A stretch of 53,493 nucleotides of DNA from SZUA-370 sp034003955 (GCA_034003955.1 JAVEXO010000016.1:1-53493), one strand, 5' to 3'; positions 1 through 9,771 are shown, counted from the stretch's first letter. Translations and numbers: made by a program. Notes: generated by a model not told the origin, from the sequence alone.

Positions 1-392
1 GTCTCATCAAGATGATGGTATGTCTCCAGTAAGTTTTCTAGATCGACATCCCCTTCCTTTGACGACTCGAGTGCCGTGGCTATGGTGTCGCGTTCCATCA
101 CGAGGGCCTCGAGGGCGCCATAGGCCTTCTCTGCCTCCTCATAGACGGTGCAACCGGAATACGCCTCTCCTGATTGTGCCAGATAGGAGACACGGGTGCC
201 CTTCTGTACGGCACGCTCGCCTGAATCGGGTGGCAGGAGCCCTGCGATTATGCGGAGAAGGGTCGTCTTGCCGGCACCATTGGGGCCGGCGAGCGCAGCC
301 TTCGTTCCAGAAGCCATGAACAGGGCCGCATCATAGAGTATGTCCCTGGCTCCAAAAGCCAGGGAGACCCCGGTGAATTGTACAAATGCCAT
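1..392 (-). CDS. ABC-F family ATPase, N-terminal part (cut by window edge)
   Basis: Reverse-strand reading frame starting at the ATG at 392 and running off the window edge, so only about 130 N-terminal residues are visible. It begins MAFVQFTGVSLAFG and carries a clear Walker A motif GPNGAGKTT near residue 36, then SYLAQSG, a typical Q-loop position. The short N-terminus with no membrane segments and the insert rich in Glu/Leu after the Q-loop resemble ABC-F proteins (Uup/EttA type), soluble twin-ATPase proteins that act on ribosomes. The second ATPase domain lies outside the window, so a transporter ATPase is not fully excluded. It follows the SH3 lipoprotein gene by 4 bp on the same strand and is probably co-transcribed with it. 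Confidence 0.75.
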   Translation of the reverse strand, partial: MAFVQFTGVSLAFGARDILYDAALFMASGTKAALAGPNGAGKTTLLRIIAGLLPPDSGERAVQKGTRVSYLAQSGEAYSGCTVYEEAEKAYGALEALVMERDTIATALESSKEGDVDLENLLETYHHLDE

Positions 393-396
393 GGTG

Positions 397-1782
397 CTAA
401 CGGTATTTCTTGAGCGCCGCGACCGGTTCCAGCTCGGCCGTGGCCATGATCACGGCATTACGCCTGGCGTCTGGAGGCACATGGGCCAGGATCAGTTCAT
501 CGCCTTGCATCTGGTATGCGAAAGACACGGCTGGTTTCGTGCCTCCATCGAATCTCAGGGTAAACGCACCATCCCAGTCTGTCTCCAGCTCCGGTGACAG
601 GTAGAGGTCCATTGATATGGATCCCGTCTCGCCTGAATCGTCGGGTATGATGAATGGAGACAGGGCACCATAGGCCACCCAGGTAAAGCGGGCGGAGCGG
701 GTGATGATGAGGACGCCATAGGCTTCGCTTTCAAAACGCTCGCCGCCGGCCACGAATGCAGACAACCGGGAGAGGCGTATGCGTTCCTCGGCGGCTACCA
801 GGGATGTAACATCCCGCTCGAAACGCATGAAGGTATAGGAAACGAAGGCGTCTGGTCCTCTGTCTTCCTTGGCGCGCGCCAGTGCCTCGGCGGATACGTC
901 GGCCTCTGCAGGGATAAACAGCAGGGAGCCGGTGCCAGAGAGGCTAAAGGACGCGCCGCCTGGAACAATCTCGAATGAGCCGTCTTCCTTCTCCATTATT
1001 GAATCATACCGGTACACCTTGGAGAATTCAGGACGCTCCACACGTATGTTTTTCCTTAGGGGATCTGCAAATATTCCGAATCGGGCCTGGAAGGCCGCCA
1101 GGTCGAGACGGCCTGAGACGCTCATGCTCTCAAAGTAGTCTGGCCTCCATACGGTGTCGAAGAAGGCAGACAGGGATTCACCGGAGGTGGATGAACGAAC
1201 CTGGATGTCTGGCATGGGGCCTTCGTTGGCGTTCCATATCTCAAGCTGGTTGGAGAAGATGTAGCCTGAGGTCCCGTCGTTGGCTAAAGCCAGGTACCAG
1301 GATCCTTCGAGGGCGGTGCCACCTGTTTCAACCATCTTGCCGCTCGTCTTGCGCAGAAGCTTTACCGCTTGTCCTAATTTAAGACGGTAGACGGCATCCG
1401 ACAGATTGTCCGGCTCTGACCTCAGGAGCATGCCGTCTCTCAGGGCAAGGCCGAGGGCGTCTGATAGTTCCGCAAATTCATGTGCCGCTTCTGTAGCCTT
1501 TGACTTTGTCCTGTACGGCTCTGCTCGCCATAACTCAAGCTCCTCCTTGGCCTTTGAGCCAGGAACCCCCACGGCGAATGTCTTTGTTATGTTTGACTTG
1601 AAATGCACCGGTACCACCGCTCCATAAGCCAGCTCAGAGCCTTCTGGTGGCCATAGCACGACCGCCCAACCCTCACGACTCGAGCAGGAAAAGAGTGACA
1701 GAGACAGGTATGTAGCGATGATTATGACAGAGCCTGGAAGCCAGAATCGATTGCTGGATGATATTCTTGAACGTAACGACAT
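397..1782 (-). CDS. SH3-domain lipoprotein of unknown function
   Basis: A 461-residue predicted lipoprotein. I take the ATG at 1782 as the start; a TTG at 1800 would add six residues. A basic start and hydrophobic stretch lead to a lipobox LFSC, so the protein should be lipid-anchored outside the cytoplasmic membrane. After a basal region (VVLWPPEG...) there is a bacterial SH3-like segment, roughly residues 110-190, with LRSEPDNLSDAVYRL and GTSGYIFSNQLEIW, the pattern of SH3_3 domains that often bind peptidoglycan or peptides. The C-terminal half is not recognised. It is upstream of, and 4 bp from, the ABC-F gene. Its own function is unknown. Confidence 0.75.
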   Translation of the reverse strand: MSLRSRISSSNRFWLPGSVIIIATYLSLSLFSCSSREGWAVVLWPPEGSELAYGAVVPVHFKSNITKTFAVGVPGSKAKEELELWRAEPYRTKSKATEAAHEFAELSDALGLALRDGMLLRSEPDNLSDAVYRLKLGQAVKLLRKTSGKMVETGGTALEGSWYLALANDGTSGYIFSNQLEIWNANEGPMPDIQVRSSTSGESLSAFFDTVWRPDYFESMSVSGRLDLAAFQARFGIFADPLRKNIRVERPEFSKVYRYDSIMEKEDGSFEIVPGGASFSLSGTGSLLFIPAEADVSAEALARAKEDRGPDAFVSYTFMRFERDVTSLVAAEERIRLSRLSAFVAGGERFESEAYGVLIITRSARFTWVAYGALSPFIIPDDSGETGSISMDLYLSPELETDWDGAFTLRFDGGTKPAVSFAYQMQGDELILAHVPPDARRNAVIMATAELEPVAALKKYR

Positions 1783-1800
1783 GTCTCTAGTATATAACAA

Positions 1801-1871
1801 AGCGGGGTGCCCGTGTCACGACCATGAATACATATTATTTCCAGTCTTGTGCCCCGCTAGCGCGTGGGGCA
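1801..1871. other. Inverted repeats in the divergent SH3-lipoprotein/ppx intergenic region
   Basis: AGCGGGG at 1801-1807 is complementary to CCCCGCT at 1852-1858, and TGCCCC at 1850-1855 to GGGGCA at 1866-1871. They lie between two divergent genes and have no T-run, so they are not convincing terminators. They could be operator or leader structure; no function can be assigned. Confidence 0.3.
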
Positions 1872-1949
1872 TACTAAGAGCATGGTAGCCGCGGATCGGT
1901 AACATCTAACCTGGCGGGCGGCTTGATTGGCAAGGTAATCGGAGGTCCC

Positions 1950-3482
1950 GTGGACACGCGGACAGTGGCTGTTATCGAGATTGGTTCTACGGGCATACGG
2001 GTTCTAATAGCCAATATGCCTGAAGGCTCTCCCTATGAAATCCTCGAGAAGGCAGGCAAGCCGATAGCGCTGGGTCGTGATGTGTTTACGACGGGGCTCG
2101 TCAGTCGAGAGTCTACGAGAGAGTGTATAGCCGTACTCAGGGGCTTCAAGGAGCTCCTGCAGGCCTATGGCATAGAGGCTCGGGATGCCCGAGTGGTTGG
2201 TACCAGCGCCCTGCGTGAGGCGGAGAATCGGGATGCCTTCGTAGACCGCATTGCCATGCGCACAGGATTTCATGTAGACGTCATCGAGGCCATCGAGGAA
2301 AGCCACTACATGTATCTGGCCGTTCAGCGCGCATTGGGTTCTGATGCACGCTTCTTCTCCAGGACCAATGCTATCATACTAGAAGTAGGCGGTGGTTCAA
2401 CAGAACTCATGCTCCTGCGCCGAGGCAAGATAGTAGCCGCTCACTCGCTCAGGCTGGGAACAATCCGTATAGACGAGCAGTCAAAGGCGGCCATGGGATC
2501 CTCAGGCTACCTGATGCGTTTCCTTGCCGACAGCGTACGAACCGCCTGTGACAGCCTTGAAGGTGATCTGCCACTGTCAAGTGTACGTTCGTTTGTAGTC
2601 ATAGGCAACGATGCCCGTCTTGCCGCCAGGGTCGTTGGTTCCAAGTCTCACCTCGACTATACCATGATTCCCCGTGATGCCTTCCTGCCCCTCGTAGACA
2701 GGCTCAAGGGCTTGACCGTAGACGACATCGTTTCAGAATTTAGGCTGTCGTATTCAGAAGCGGAGCCACTCATCCCCGGGTTGGTCATTACTTCACTCTT
2801 CCTGGAGAGAACCGGAGCCGAAGAGCTGCTCGTTCCCCTGGCAAGCCTGCGGGATGGGCTCCTCATGGCCATGTCGGGTGGCTCGGGTAGTGACATAGAG
2901 GCAGAGCTGCACAGACAGATTGTAGCGTCGGTCCTGGGGCTTGGAAAACGCTACCACTATGACGAGCAGCATGCCATGCATGTTGCCGGGCATGCCATGT
3001 TCCTCTTCGACAATCTACAGGAAACGCATGGCATGGGTAGGCGGGAACGCCTGCTCCTTGAGACAGCAGCCTATTTGCACGATGTAGGGAATTTCATACG
3101 GACGAGCGGCCATCACAAGCATTCGGAGTATATAGTACTCAATAGCGAGATATTTGGCCTGCAGCGTGACGAGCTGACAATAGTTGCAAATCTGGTTCGC
3201 TACCATCGCAAGACAGGCCCCACGTCGTCCCATAGCAGCTACATGAGCCTATCCAGAGAGGACAGGGCTGCCGTTTTAAAGTTGTCAGCCATACTCAGGG
3301 TTGCTGATGCCCTCGATCGTGGCCACACGCAACGTATAAAGCTACTAAGCCTTGAATTAAAAGAGGATCTTCTGGTTCTGCATACAGAATGCCTGGGGGA
3401 TCTGACTCTGGAACGTCTTTCATTGGCGGAGAAGAGTGATATGTTTGAAGATGTTTTTGGATTGAAGGTCGTGATCATATGA
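1950..3482 (+). CDS. ppx: Exopolyphosphatase / Ppx-GppA phosphatase
   Basis: A 510-residue cytoplasmic enzyme expected to remove terminal phosphates from polyphosphate (or convert pppGpp to ppGpp). The start is the GTG at 1950, because GGAGGT at 1941-1946 sits just upstream; the frame is open to a TTG at 1923. The N-terminus has the actin-like phosphate motif EIGSTGIRVLIAN and about 130 residues later ILEVGGGSTELML, both diagnostic for the Ppx/GppA ATPase fold. The last 200 residues form an HD-type domain (HVAGHAMFLFD, then YLHDVGNFI, then HHKHSEYIV). It overlaps ppk1 by 4 bp (ATGA), so synthesis and breakdown of polyphosphate are coupled in one transcript. Exopolyphosphatase is favoured over GppA because of that neighbour. 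Confidence 0.9.
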   Translation: MDTRTVAVIEIGSTGIRVLIANMPEGSPYEILEKAGKPIALGRDVFTTGLVSRESTRECIAVLRGFKELLQAYGIEARDARVVGTSALREAENRDAFVDRIAMRTGFHVDVIEAIEESHYMYLAVQRALGSDARFFSRTNAIILEVGGGSTELMLLRRGKIVAAHSLRLGTIRIDEQSKAAMGSSGYLMRFLADSVRTACDSLEGDLPLSSVRSFVVIGNDARLAARVVGSKSHLDYTMIPRDAFLPLVDRLKGLTVDDIVSEFRLSYSEAEPLIPGLVITSLFLERTGAEELLVPLASLRDGLLMAMSGGSGSDIEAELHRQIVASVLGLGKRYHYDEQHAMHVAGHAMFLFDNLQETHGMGRRERLLLETAAYLHDVGNFIRTSGHHKHSEYIVLNSEIFGLQRDELTIVANLVRYHRKTGPTSSHSSYMSLSREDRAAVLKLSAILRVADALDRGHTQRIKLLSLELKEDLLVLHTECLGDLTLERLSLAEKSDMFEDVFGLKVVII

Positions 3483-5614
3483 GTATCAAGTCTGAAAAGA
3501 CATACTATTTCAGTCGAGAGCTCTCCTGGTTGGAGTTCAATAGCCGAGTCCTGGATGAAGCCCTCGATACCAGCAATCCTCTGCTGGAGCGCTTGCGCTT
3601 CCTGGCCATAGTCTCCAGTAATTTTGACGAGTTCTTCATGGTGAGGGTGGCCGCTCTCAAGGCCAGGCTCATGGATGGCGACACCATGAGCGATTTATCG
3701 GGGCTTGGCCCTGAGGATCTGCTGGCCTCAATATCGAGGCGAACCCGTGAGATATGTGGCAAGCAGTATGCCTGCCTGACGCACGAGCTCCTGCCTGCCT
3801 TGGCGGCGGAGGGGCTTGTGGTGATGCGTCCATCTGACTACGAACCCGAGGCCAGGCGTTGGCTGGAGGAATACTTCTCAGGGCAGGTTGCACCCATACT
3901 CACGCCATTGGCGGTACCTGTCAAGGAAGACGACGGAGTAGCGGTGGAGTTTCCTACCACGGGTAATCTGCGCATACATGCCGCATTCCTGTTGCGATCA
4001 CTAGAAACCAGAGAGGAGCGGCTGGCTATCATCCAGGTGCCCGGCAATCTAGGCCGGTTTGTCCAATTACCCATCGGGATAGGCATACGTTTTGCCTTGC
4101 TTGATGACCTTGTTATGGACTATGGCCATAGACTCTTTCCGGGATACCAGGTGACGGAGCGTAGCCTCTTTAAGGTTACGAGAAACGCCGACATAGGAGT
4201 CGATGAGGATAGGGACGATGACTTCATCGCGGCAATGGAAGAGGTTCTCGTTAACAGACAGAATTCATGGCCGGTCAGGCTGACCATATCGGCAGATTCA
4301 GAGATGCTGGAGTCTAGGATCGCCGCGGCCTTAGGCCTGGAAGAAGACGATGTCTATCGCCTTGATGGCCCCATTGACCTCAAGGGCTTCATGGAGCTGG
4401 CGGATCGCAAGGGTTTTGACAAGCTGCGATTCAAGACACGATCCCCTCAGTCTCCTCTTGTGCTGTCGGATGACAACACCATCTGGGATGAGATGCGCAA
4501 ACACGACTTTGTCCTTCATGTGCCCTACGAGTCCTTCCAGCCAATAGTCGATCTAGTAGAATCCGCAGCCTCCGACCCTTCGGTGCTGGCCATAAAGATG
4601 ACCCTGTATCGCACCTCGGGCGACTCGCCGATAGTCAAGGCTCTGACGAGGGCGGCCCGATCCGGTAAACAGGTAACGGCGGTGGTTGAACTCAAGGCAC
4701 GCTTCGACGAGGAGCGCAACATCGCCTGGGCATCGAGACTGGAACAGGCCGGCGCCATCGTGATTTTTGGGGCGGCCCGGCTCAAGGTCCATGCCAAGGC
4801 CATCCTTATAGTCAAGCGTGATGCCGATGGCCTCGTAAGCCGATATGCCCATCTGTCAACGGGTAACTATAATGATAGGACCGCTCGTCTCTATGCGGAC
4901 CTTTCAATGTTCACCGCGAATCCTTCAATCTGTGCGGAGCTTGGATCATTCTTCAACATGATAACGGGGCTGTCTGCCATGACAGAGCACCGGCATCTTT
5001 CCATAGCCCCATTCGACCTTAAGCATCGCATAATAACGATGATAGAGCGGGAAACAGAGCGCTCGAGCCCAGAATCACCCGGGCAGATAGTGGCCAAGAT
5101 GAATTCGCTCTGTGACAAGAGCATCATAGATGCCCTCTATAAGGCGTCAGGGGCAGGGGTCAGGATACTGCTCAATGTGCGGGGTATTTGTCAGCTCATA
5201 CCGGGGCTCAAAGGGCTTTCAGAGAACATCACGGTTATTTCTGTCATAGGCAGGTACCTGGAGCATGCCAGAATATTCTGTTTCAGGAATGGCGGTGCCG
5301 AGGAGCTCTATCTGTCGAGTGCCGACTGGATGCCGCGCAACCTTGATAAAAGAATAGAGCTTCTTTTTCCCGTCTTCGGTGACGAGGCCAAGGAACGTGT
5401 CTATGATACCTTGATGTCATATTTTATAGACAATGTTAAGGCGCGATCCCTGAGCCCATCCGGACGATGGCGCAGAGTAAAGCCGTCGGATGGCGAGGCA
5501 CGCTTTTCTGCCCAGGATTACTTCTATGATGACAGCAAGCGCCGGTTTGAGAACGCCTCTCGGGTGTCCGAGGACAAGGTCTTGCAGGTGAGGCGTGCAT
5601 CCCGTTCTATATAA
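3479..5614 (+). CDS. ppk1: Polyphosphate kinase 1
   Basis: A 711-residue polyphosphate kinase, which reversibly transfers the ATP gamma-phosphate to a polyphosphate chain through a phosphohistidine. Length and architecture match PPK1: the N-terminal domain starts YYFSRELSWLEFNSRVL, the middle domain has SSNFDEFFMVRVA, and the two phospholipase D-like domains follow. The family's catalytic histidines (H435 and H454 in E. coli, from memory) correspond to H438 in LKVHAKAIL and H458 in RYAHLSTGNYN. Translation should be coupled to ppx through the ATGA overlap. Its stop codon directly abuts the stop codon of the opposing malQ gene with no spacer and no visible terminator. Confidence 0.97.
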   Translation: MSIKSEKTYYFSRELSWLEFNSRVLDEALDTSNPLLERLRFLAIVSSNFDEFFMVRVAALKARLMDGDTMSDLSGLGPEDLLASISRRTREICGKQYACLTHELLPALAAEGLVVMRPSDYEPEARRWLEEYFSGQVAPILTPLAVPVKEDDGVAVEFPTTGNLRIHAAFLLRSLETREERLAIIQVPGNLGRFVQLPIGIGIRFALLDDLVMDYGHRLFPGYQVTERSLFKVTRNADIGVDEDRDDDFIAAMEEVLVNRQNSWPVRLTISADSEMLESRIAAALGLEEDDVYRLDGPIDLKGFMELADRKGFDKLRFKTRSPQSPLVLSDDNTIWDEMRKHDFVLHVPYESFQPIVDLVESAASDPSVLAIKMTLYRTSGDSPIVKALTRAARSGKQVTAVVELKARFDEERNIAWASRLEQAGAIVIFGAARLKVHAKAILIVKRDADGLVSRYAHLSTGNYNDRTARLYADLSMFTANPSICAELGSFFNMITGLSAMTEHRHLSIAPFDLKHRIITMIERETERSSPESPGQIVAKMNSLCDKSIIDALYKASGAGVRILLNVRGICQLIPGLKGLSENITVISVIGRYLEHARIFCFRNGGAEELYLSSADWMPRNLDKRIELLFPVFGDEAKERVYDTLMSYFIDNVKARSLSPSGRWRRVKPSDGEARFSAQDYFYDDSKRRFENASRVSEDKVLQVRRASRSI

Positions 5615-7159
5615 TCATGAGCCGGGGGCTCTTCCGTATATGGTCGCCATGGCTGATAGCCTCTTGGCGAGATTGTGCTCTGGAGCCTGGGTAAGCCGCC
5701 ATGACCAATTGCCGCCTATGGTGCTCGGCGTATTCATGCGGGCCTCACTTCCCAGGCCAAGTGCGTCCTGCATGGCTAGTACAGCGAGGGCTGCCGAGCT
5801 CTTGAGCGCCTCCCGCACGAGGGCTGCGACGGTATCAGGCGCCTTGTAGCCAAGGTAGGAATTCAGGAATTCTTTCTCCTCATCACTTGCCCTGGAGAGC
5901 CATCCTGCCAGGGTATCGTTATCATGTGTCCCTGTGTATACGACACATTGTTGCACGTAGTTATGGGGCAGGAAGGCATTATGAGGATCAAGCCCCTTGC
6001 CAGATTCCTGCGCGTCGAAGGCGAATTGCAGAATACGCATTCCAGGAAGGTCGAAGCGTTTTCGCAAGGCTATGACGTCTTCACTTATGAAGCCCAGGTC
6101 CTCGGCTATTATGGGTAGTTCTTCACCCAGGCGGTCCACAAGGGCTGTGAGTAGGGCCGCACCAGGGGAAGGTTTCCATGCCCCATTGCGTGCAGTCTTT
6201 TCGGCGGCAGCTACTGACCATGAAGCCGCCAGACCCCGGAAGTGATCTATCCTTACCATGTCGTATAAAGAAAGAGCCGCCTCTATTCTGGATATCCACC
6301 AGGCAAAACCATTCGTTTCATGGTTATCCCAGGCGTATAAAGGGTTTCCCCATAGTTGTCCGTCTGCAGAAAAATAGTCAGGCGGTACTCCCGCCACCTC
6401 GGTCGGACGACCGTTATCATCAAGCCTGAAGAGCTCTGGTCTTGCCCAGGCGTCGGCAGAATCCATGGCTACATAGATGGGTAGGTCCCCCAATATAGAC
6501 ACGCCTCGAGTAGCCGCATGGTTACGGAGCTCTGTCCACTGTCTCCTGAAGAGGAACTGTTCGGCCTCTACCAAGGCGATGGATTGCCGTCTAGACTCCC
6601 TGCGTGTATCGAGTGCTTCCCGTCCTCTCCTGGCCAGGGATGCAGGCCAGTAGCTGTTCCATGACGAGTCAAGAACGCCTTCTAGCCTGGCTTTCTGGTC
6701 ATACTCCCGTTTGATATCTATGAATAGGGCGTAATCTGGCAACCAGGCTCGCTGTTCCTTCTTGAAGGATTCAAGATCTTTTCGTAACTCGGGGGACTCT
6801 AGTACACGCTGGGCCGCCTTGCGTGCTAGTTGGCGTTTAAGGGGAATGACCAGTGCGTAGTCCACGCCGTCACCGGCAGGCAGGAGGGCCGCATCGAGCT
6901 CCGCCTTTGTGAGTAGTCCATCTCGACATAGCCATTCCGGTGACAAGAGTAGCTCATTGCCCGCAAAGCTTGAGAATGGTGCATAGGGAGAGTTTCCATA
7001 GCCAGTCGGACCGAGCGGCAAGACCTGCCAGACTCTCTGCCCCGCTTCCACCAACCAGTCTACGAATCCAATGGCCTCTGGCCCTATGTCGCCTATGCCA
7101 AATGGCCCCGGAAGCGATGTTGGGTGAAGTAATATTGCGCTAGACCTCTGTAGTTTCAT
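5615..7159 (-). CDS. malQ: 4-alpha-glucanotransferase (amylomaltase)
   Basis: A 514-residue GH77 enzyme that transfers alpha-1,4-glucan segments between maltooligosaccharides in the cytoplasm. The start ATG at 7159 follows AGGAG by a good distance; the frame is open further upstream to 7222 but that extension is not family-like. The N-terminus reads RSSAILLHPTSLPGPFGIGD, standard for MalQ. Catalytic motifs are visible: MVRIDHFRGLAA with the nucleophile Asp, IIAEDLGFI with the general acid Glu, and YTGTHDNDTLAGW with the third carboxylate. The length is that of the short bacterial form without extra N-terminal domains. It is divergent from the UshA-like gene at 7294 and stands alone on its strand, so its regulation is not evident. 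Confidence 0.96.
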   Translation of the reverse strand: MKLQRSSAILLHPTSLPGPFGIGDIGPEAIGFVDWLVEAGQRVWQVLPLGPTGYGNSPYAPFSSFAGNELLLSPEWLCRDGLLTKAELDAALLPAGDGVDYALVIPLKRQLARKAAQRVLESPELRKDLESFKKEQRAWLPDYALFIDIKREYDQKARLEGVLDSSWNSYWPASLARRGREALDTRRESRRQSIALVEAEQFLFRRQWTELRNHAATRGVSILGDLPIYVAMDSADAWARPELFRLDDNGRPTEVAGVPPDYFSADGQLWGNPLYAWDNHETNGFAWWISRIEAALSLYDMVRIDHFRGLAASWSVAAAEKTARNGAWKPSPGAALLTALVDRLGEELPIIAEDLGFISEDVIALRKRFDLPGMRILQFAFDAQESGKGLDPHNAFLPHNYVQQCVVYTGTHDNDTLAGWLSRASDEEKEFLNSYLGYKAPDTVAALVREALKSSAALAVLAMQDALGLGSEARMNTPSTIGGNWSWRLTQAPEHNLAKRLSAMATIYGRAPGS

Positions 7160-7293
7160 CCATTTCTCCTGCTTATTGTCATTACACTTGCCTAGCTCGG
7201 GGATGAGTGGTAACATTATCATTTAAAGCGGTTGTGCCAATAGCCGTTTTTTTTCGAGAGCCAATGTCTTTTTTTTGTTCCCAAGGAGGTTTT

Positions 7294-8865
7294 ATGAAAA
7301 GATTAGCCCTAGTCTTGGCCATCGTCGCCGCAATCTTCGCGGTCGGATGCGCCACTCAGCCCGCCGCTACCACCGCAGCACCAGCAGGTGGAGAGGTAAA
7401 GATAGCCGTTCTGCATGTCAATGATACCCATGGCCACCCCCTGGCCTTCGATAACGGCAACGCTACCGCGACCGGCGGTCTTGCTGCCATGGCTATGCTC
7501 GTTGGAGAGACCCGTGCCGAGTACGATAACGTTCTCGTGCTTGATGCCGGTGACTTCAATACCGGTCTCGCCGAGTCTAACTTCTTCAAGGCAGAGCCGG
7601 ACATCATAGGCCGCAACTTGATTGGCTTCGATGCCGTCGCTCTCGGTAACCACGAGTTCGATAATGAGCTCTCAATACTCGAGACGCAGAAGGCTCTTGC
7701 TGAGTTCCCGATGATAGCGGCAAACGTCAAGACAAAGGACGGTGCCTACATAGCCGATGCTCCCTACATTGTTAAGACATTCCAGGGAGTAAAGGTTGGT
7801 ATCTTTGGCCTCATCACCAAGGAAACCGAGACTGTAGGAAATCCTGTCATAGTCAAGGACCTTGTATTCCTCGACGAGATTGAAACCGGAAAAGAAATGG
7901 TCAAGATCCTTCGTGAGAAGGAGAAGGTCCAGGTGGTCATAGCCCTCGTCCATCTTGGCTTCGATGATCTGTATGCGGTCAGCTCAAAGGTTCTCGCCAA
8001 GTCAGTTCCTGGCATAGACCTCATAGTAGACGGCCACAGCCATACCAAGATGGCGGAACCATTTATAGTCAACGGCACTCCCATCGTCCAGGCTCACCAG
8101 TGGGGCCTTATCGTGGGCAAGGGTGTCATAAGCGTCAAGGATGGCAAGGTATCTGGTTTTGCCTGGGAACCTGTAACGATCAACGACAACGACAAGGGTG
8201 CAGCCATAGGCCCGCAGTTTGCCCAGCATCCGCTTATCCAGCCTGTGTTGGCCGACTACCGCGACAAGGTTGATGGCATACTCAAGACGAAGATTGGCAC
8301 AGCCGCCGATGTCTTCCCCAATGCCATGACGCGCAAGGCCGAGACGGCCATTGGCGACCTGGTTACCGACGCCATGAAGTTTATCACCGCGGCTCAGGGT
8401 GTAGACTTTGCCATGAACAATGGCGGTGGCATCCGTGCCGACCTCCCCGCCGGCGACGTTACCATGAAGTCAGTATACACCGTCCTGCCCTTCGATAACT
8501 CGGTAACGGTTATAAAACTCAAGGGTACCGATGTTCAGGCCATGTTTGACTTCATACTCACAACACCCGGCAAGGGCGCCTTCGCCCAGGTTTCAGACGG
8601 CGTCTCCTATACCATCAACCTCGTCACCAACAAGATTGAGAACGTGTTGATTGGTGGAAAGCCAATAGACCCGGCCAAGGTATATACCATAGCCACCAAC
8701 TCCTACCTGGCCACAGGTGGTGACGGCTATACGATGTTCAAGAACAGCCTGTCTAACTACGAGACGAGCATGTTCCAGAGAGATGCGCTCATCGAGTATG
8801 TGCAGAAGCTTGGTAAGCCCCTCGTTCCCGAGATCAAGGGTCGCATTACCATAATAGCCCCGTAA
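7294..8865 (+). CDS. 5'-nucleotidase/UshA-type metallophosphatase lipoprotein
   Basis: A 523-residue exported enzyme that probably hydrolyses nucleotides or related phosphoesters outside the cytoplasm. The start is ATG 7294, preceded by AAGGAGG; the longer open frame from 7207 is ignored. A signal peptide ends in a lipobox FAVGC. The N-terminal metallophosphatase domain has the full metal-binding set: VNDTHGHP, LDAGDFN, LGNHEFDNE and VDGHSHT. The C-terminal 5'-nucleotidase domain shows KAETAIGDLVTDAM and NNGGGIRADLPAGD, the region that binds the nucleoside. A strong intrinsic terminator follows at 8888-8924. A second, longer paralogue lies at 29786-31732. Confidence 0.92.
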   Translation: MKRLALVLAIVAAIFAVGCATQPAATTAAPAGGEVKIAVLHVNDTHGHPLAFDNGNATATGGLAAMAMLVGETRAEYDNVLVLDAGDFNTGLAESNFFKAEPDIIGRNLIGFDAVALGNHEFDNELSILETQKALAEFPMIAANVKTKDGAYIADAPYIVKTFQGVKVGIFGLITKETETVGNPVIVKDLVFLDEIETGKEMVKILREKEKVQVVIALVHLGFDDLYAVSSKVLAKSVPGIDLIVDGHSHTKMAEPFIVNGTPIVQAHQWGLIVGKGVISVKDGKVSGFAWEPVTINDNDKGAAIGPQFAQHPLIQPVLADYRDKVDGILKTKIGTAADVFPNAMTRKAETAIGDLVTDAMKFITAAQGVDFAMNNGGGIRADLPAGDVTMKSVYTVLPFDNSVTVIKLKGTDVQAMFDFILTTPGKGAFAQVSDGVSYTINLVTNKIENVLIGGKPIDPAKVYTIATNSYLATGGDGYTMFKNSLSNYETSMFQRDALIEYVQKLGKPLVPEIKGRITIIAP

Positions 8866-8887
8866 TAACGGGTTCATACTGAGATTG

Positions 8888-8924
8888 AGGGCCGGATAGC
8901 CTTGCTACCCGGCCCTATTTTTTT
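8888..8924 (+). terminator. Rho-independent terminator of the first UshA-like gene
   Basis: A 13-bp arm at 8888-8900 pairs with 8904-8916 with one mismatch (outer part AGGGCCGG/CCGGCCCT), closing a 3-nt loop, and is followed by a run of T to 8924. This is the strongest intrinsic terminator in the window. Confidence 0.92.
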
Positions 8925-8991
8925 GTGTGCGCCTGGTAGGGTTGCTCATTGGCGATATCCCATCAGGAACGCCGAGTGAGCGCTTGATGGT

Positions 8992-9771
8992 TTATCGGGA
9001 AACGATGGCGACGCTTATGACGAGGATGAGCAGTTCGCCCAATTCTACGGTAGCGCCTAGAGCATCACCTGAATAGCCACCCAGATGCTTGCCGTACCAA
9101 TGACCGACAACAGCGGCTGTGATGATTGCCGATGTACCCCCTACGAGTACGGAGGCTATTGCTCCAATGGGGCCAAAGGCAATACCAAACAACAGTACCG
9201 CAGGAGCAGAGGCTATGGCGTAGCCGATTGTAGCCTTAATAGGCGCGGGGCGTCCAAGCAAGGCGGCGAGGCCACCATGACCGTATGGCTCTGTAAACGC
9301 CGTAAGCAGCACAGAGGAAAATCTGCCGCTGACCGGGGCAAGGGCTAGAGCGGCCCAAGCCGCCGTAGCACCGTGTGTAAGAAGCGCACTGGTTGCGGCG
9401 AGACGGCTTGCAAGGAAAAGAAAACCGTACAGCAAGGCGTATGAACCAAGTCTGGGGTCTTTGAGCACCTCCCGGCGTTTTGCAAGGTCTCCTGATACTC
9501 CGGCGGCGTCTGCAGTGTCTAGCAGGCCGTCGAGGTGAAACAGGTTAAAGGTACTGTATTGGGCGGCAATTGATACCAAGGCGGCCAGGAGTCCGGGGCC
9601 AAAGGCTAGTAACCCAAGCCAGGCACCAAGGCACGCTGCAGCGGAGGCTCCGAGGCCTACTATGGGCATCCAGAAACCCGCCGCAGCAAAGTCGGGCTCC
9701 TTTTTAAGTGGCACTGGGATCCTGGATATGAGGGACCAGGTGCTCAGGAAGCCATGCGCATGACTACTCAT
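8992..9771 (-). CDS. cobS: Adenosylcobinamide-GDP ribazoletransferase (cobalamin synthase)
   Basis: A 259-residue polytopic membrane protein that joins AdoCbi-GDP to alpha-ribazole (phosphate) to complete the cobamide. The family signature FHLDGLLDTADA, about 80 residues in, holds the acidic Mg-binding residues, followed by RREVLKDPRLGSYAL, also typical of CobS. Six or so hydrophobic Ala/Leu-rich segments fit the family. The start ATG at 9771 overlaps the end of the cbiR-like gene by 8 bp. CobT (base phosphoribosyltransferase) is not in the window. Confidence 0.93.
   Translation of the reverse strand: MSSHAHGFLSTWSLISRIPVPLKKEPDFAAAGFWMPIVGLGASAAACLGAWLGLLAFGPGLLAALVSIAAQYSTFNLFHLDGLLDTADAAGVSGDLAKRREVLKDPRLGSYALLYGFLFLASRLAATSALLTHGATAAWAALALAPVSGRFSSVLLTAFTEPYGHGGLAALLGRPAPIKATIGYAIASAPAVLLFGIAFGPIGAIASVLVGGTSAIITAAVVGHWYGKHLGGYSGDALGATVELGELLILVISVAIVSR

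Noticed and set aside
1923..1949. TTG 1923 as the start of ppx
   Set aside because: GGAGGT at 1941-1946 would then be inside the gene, while it is ideally placed for GTG 1950.
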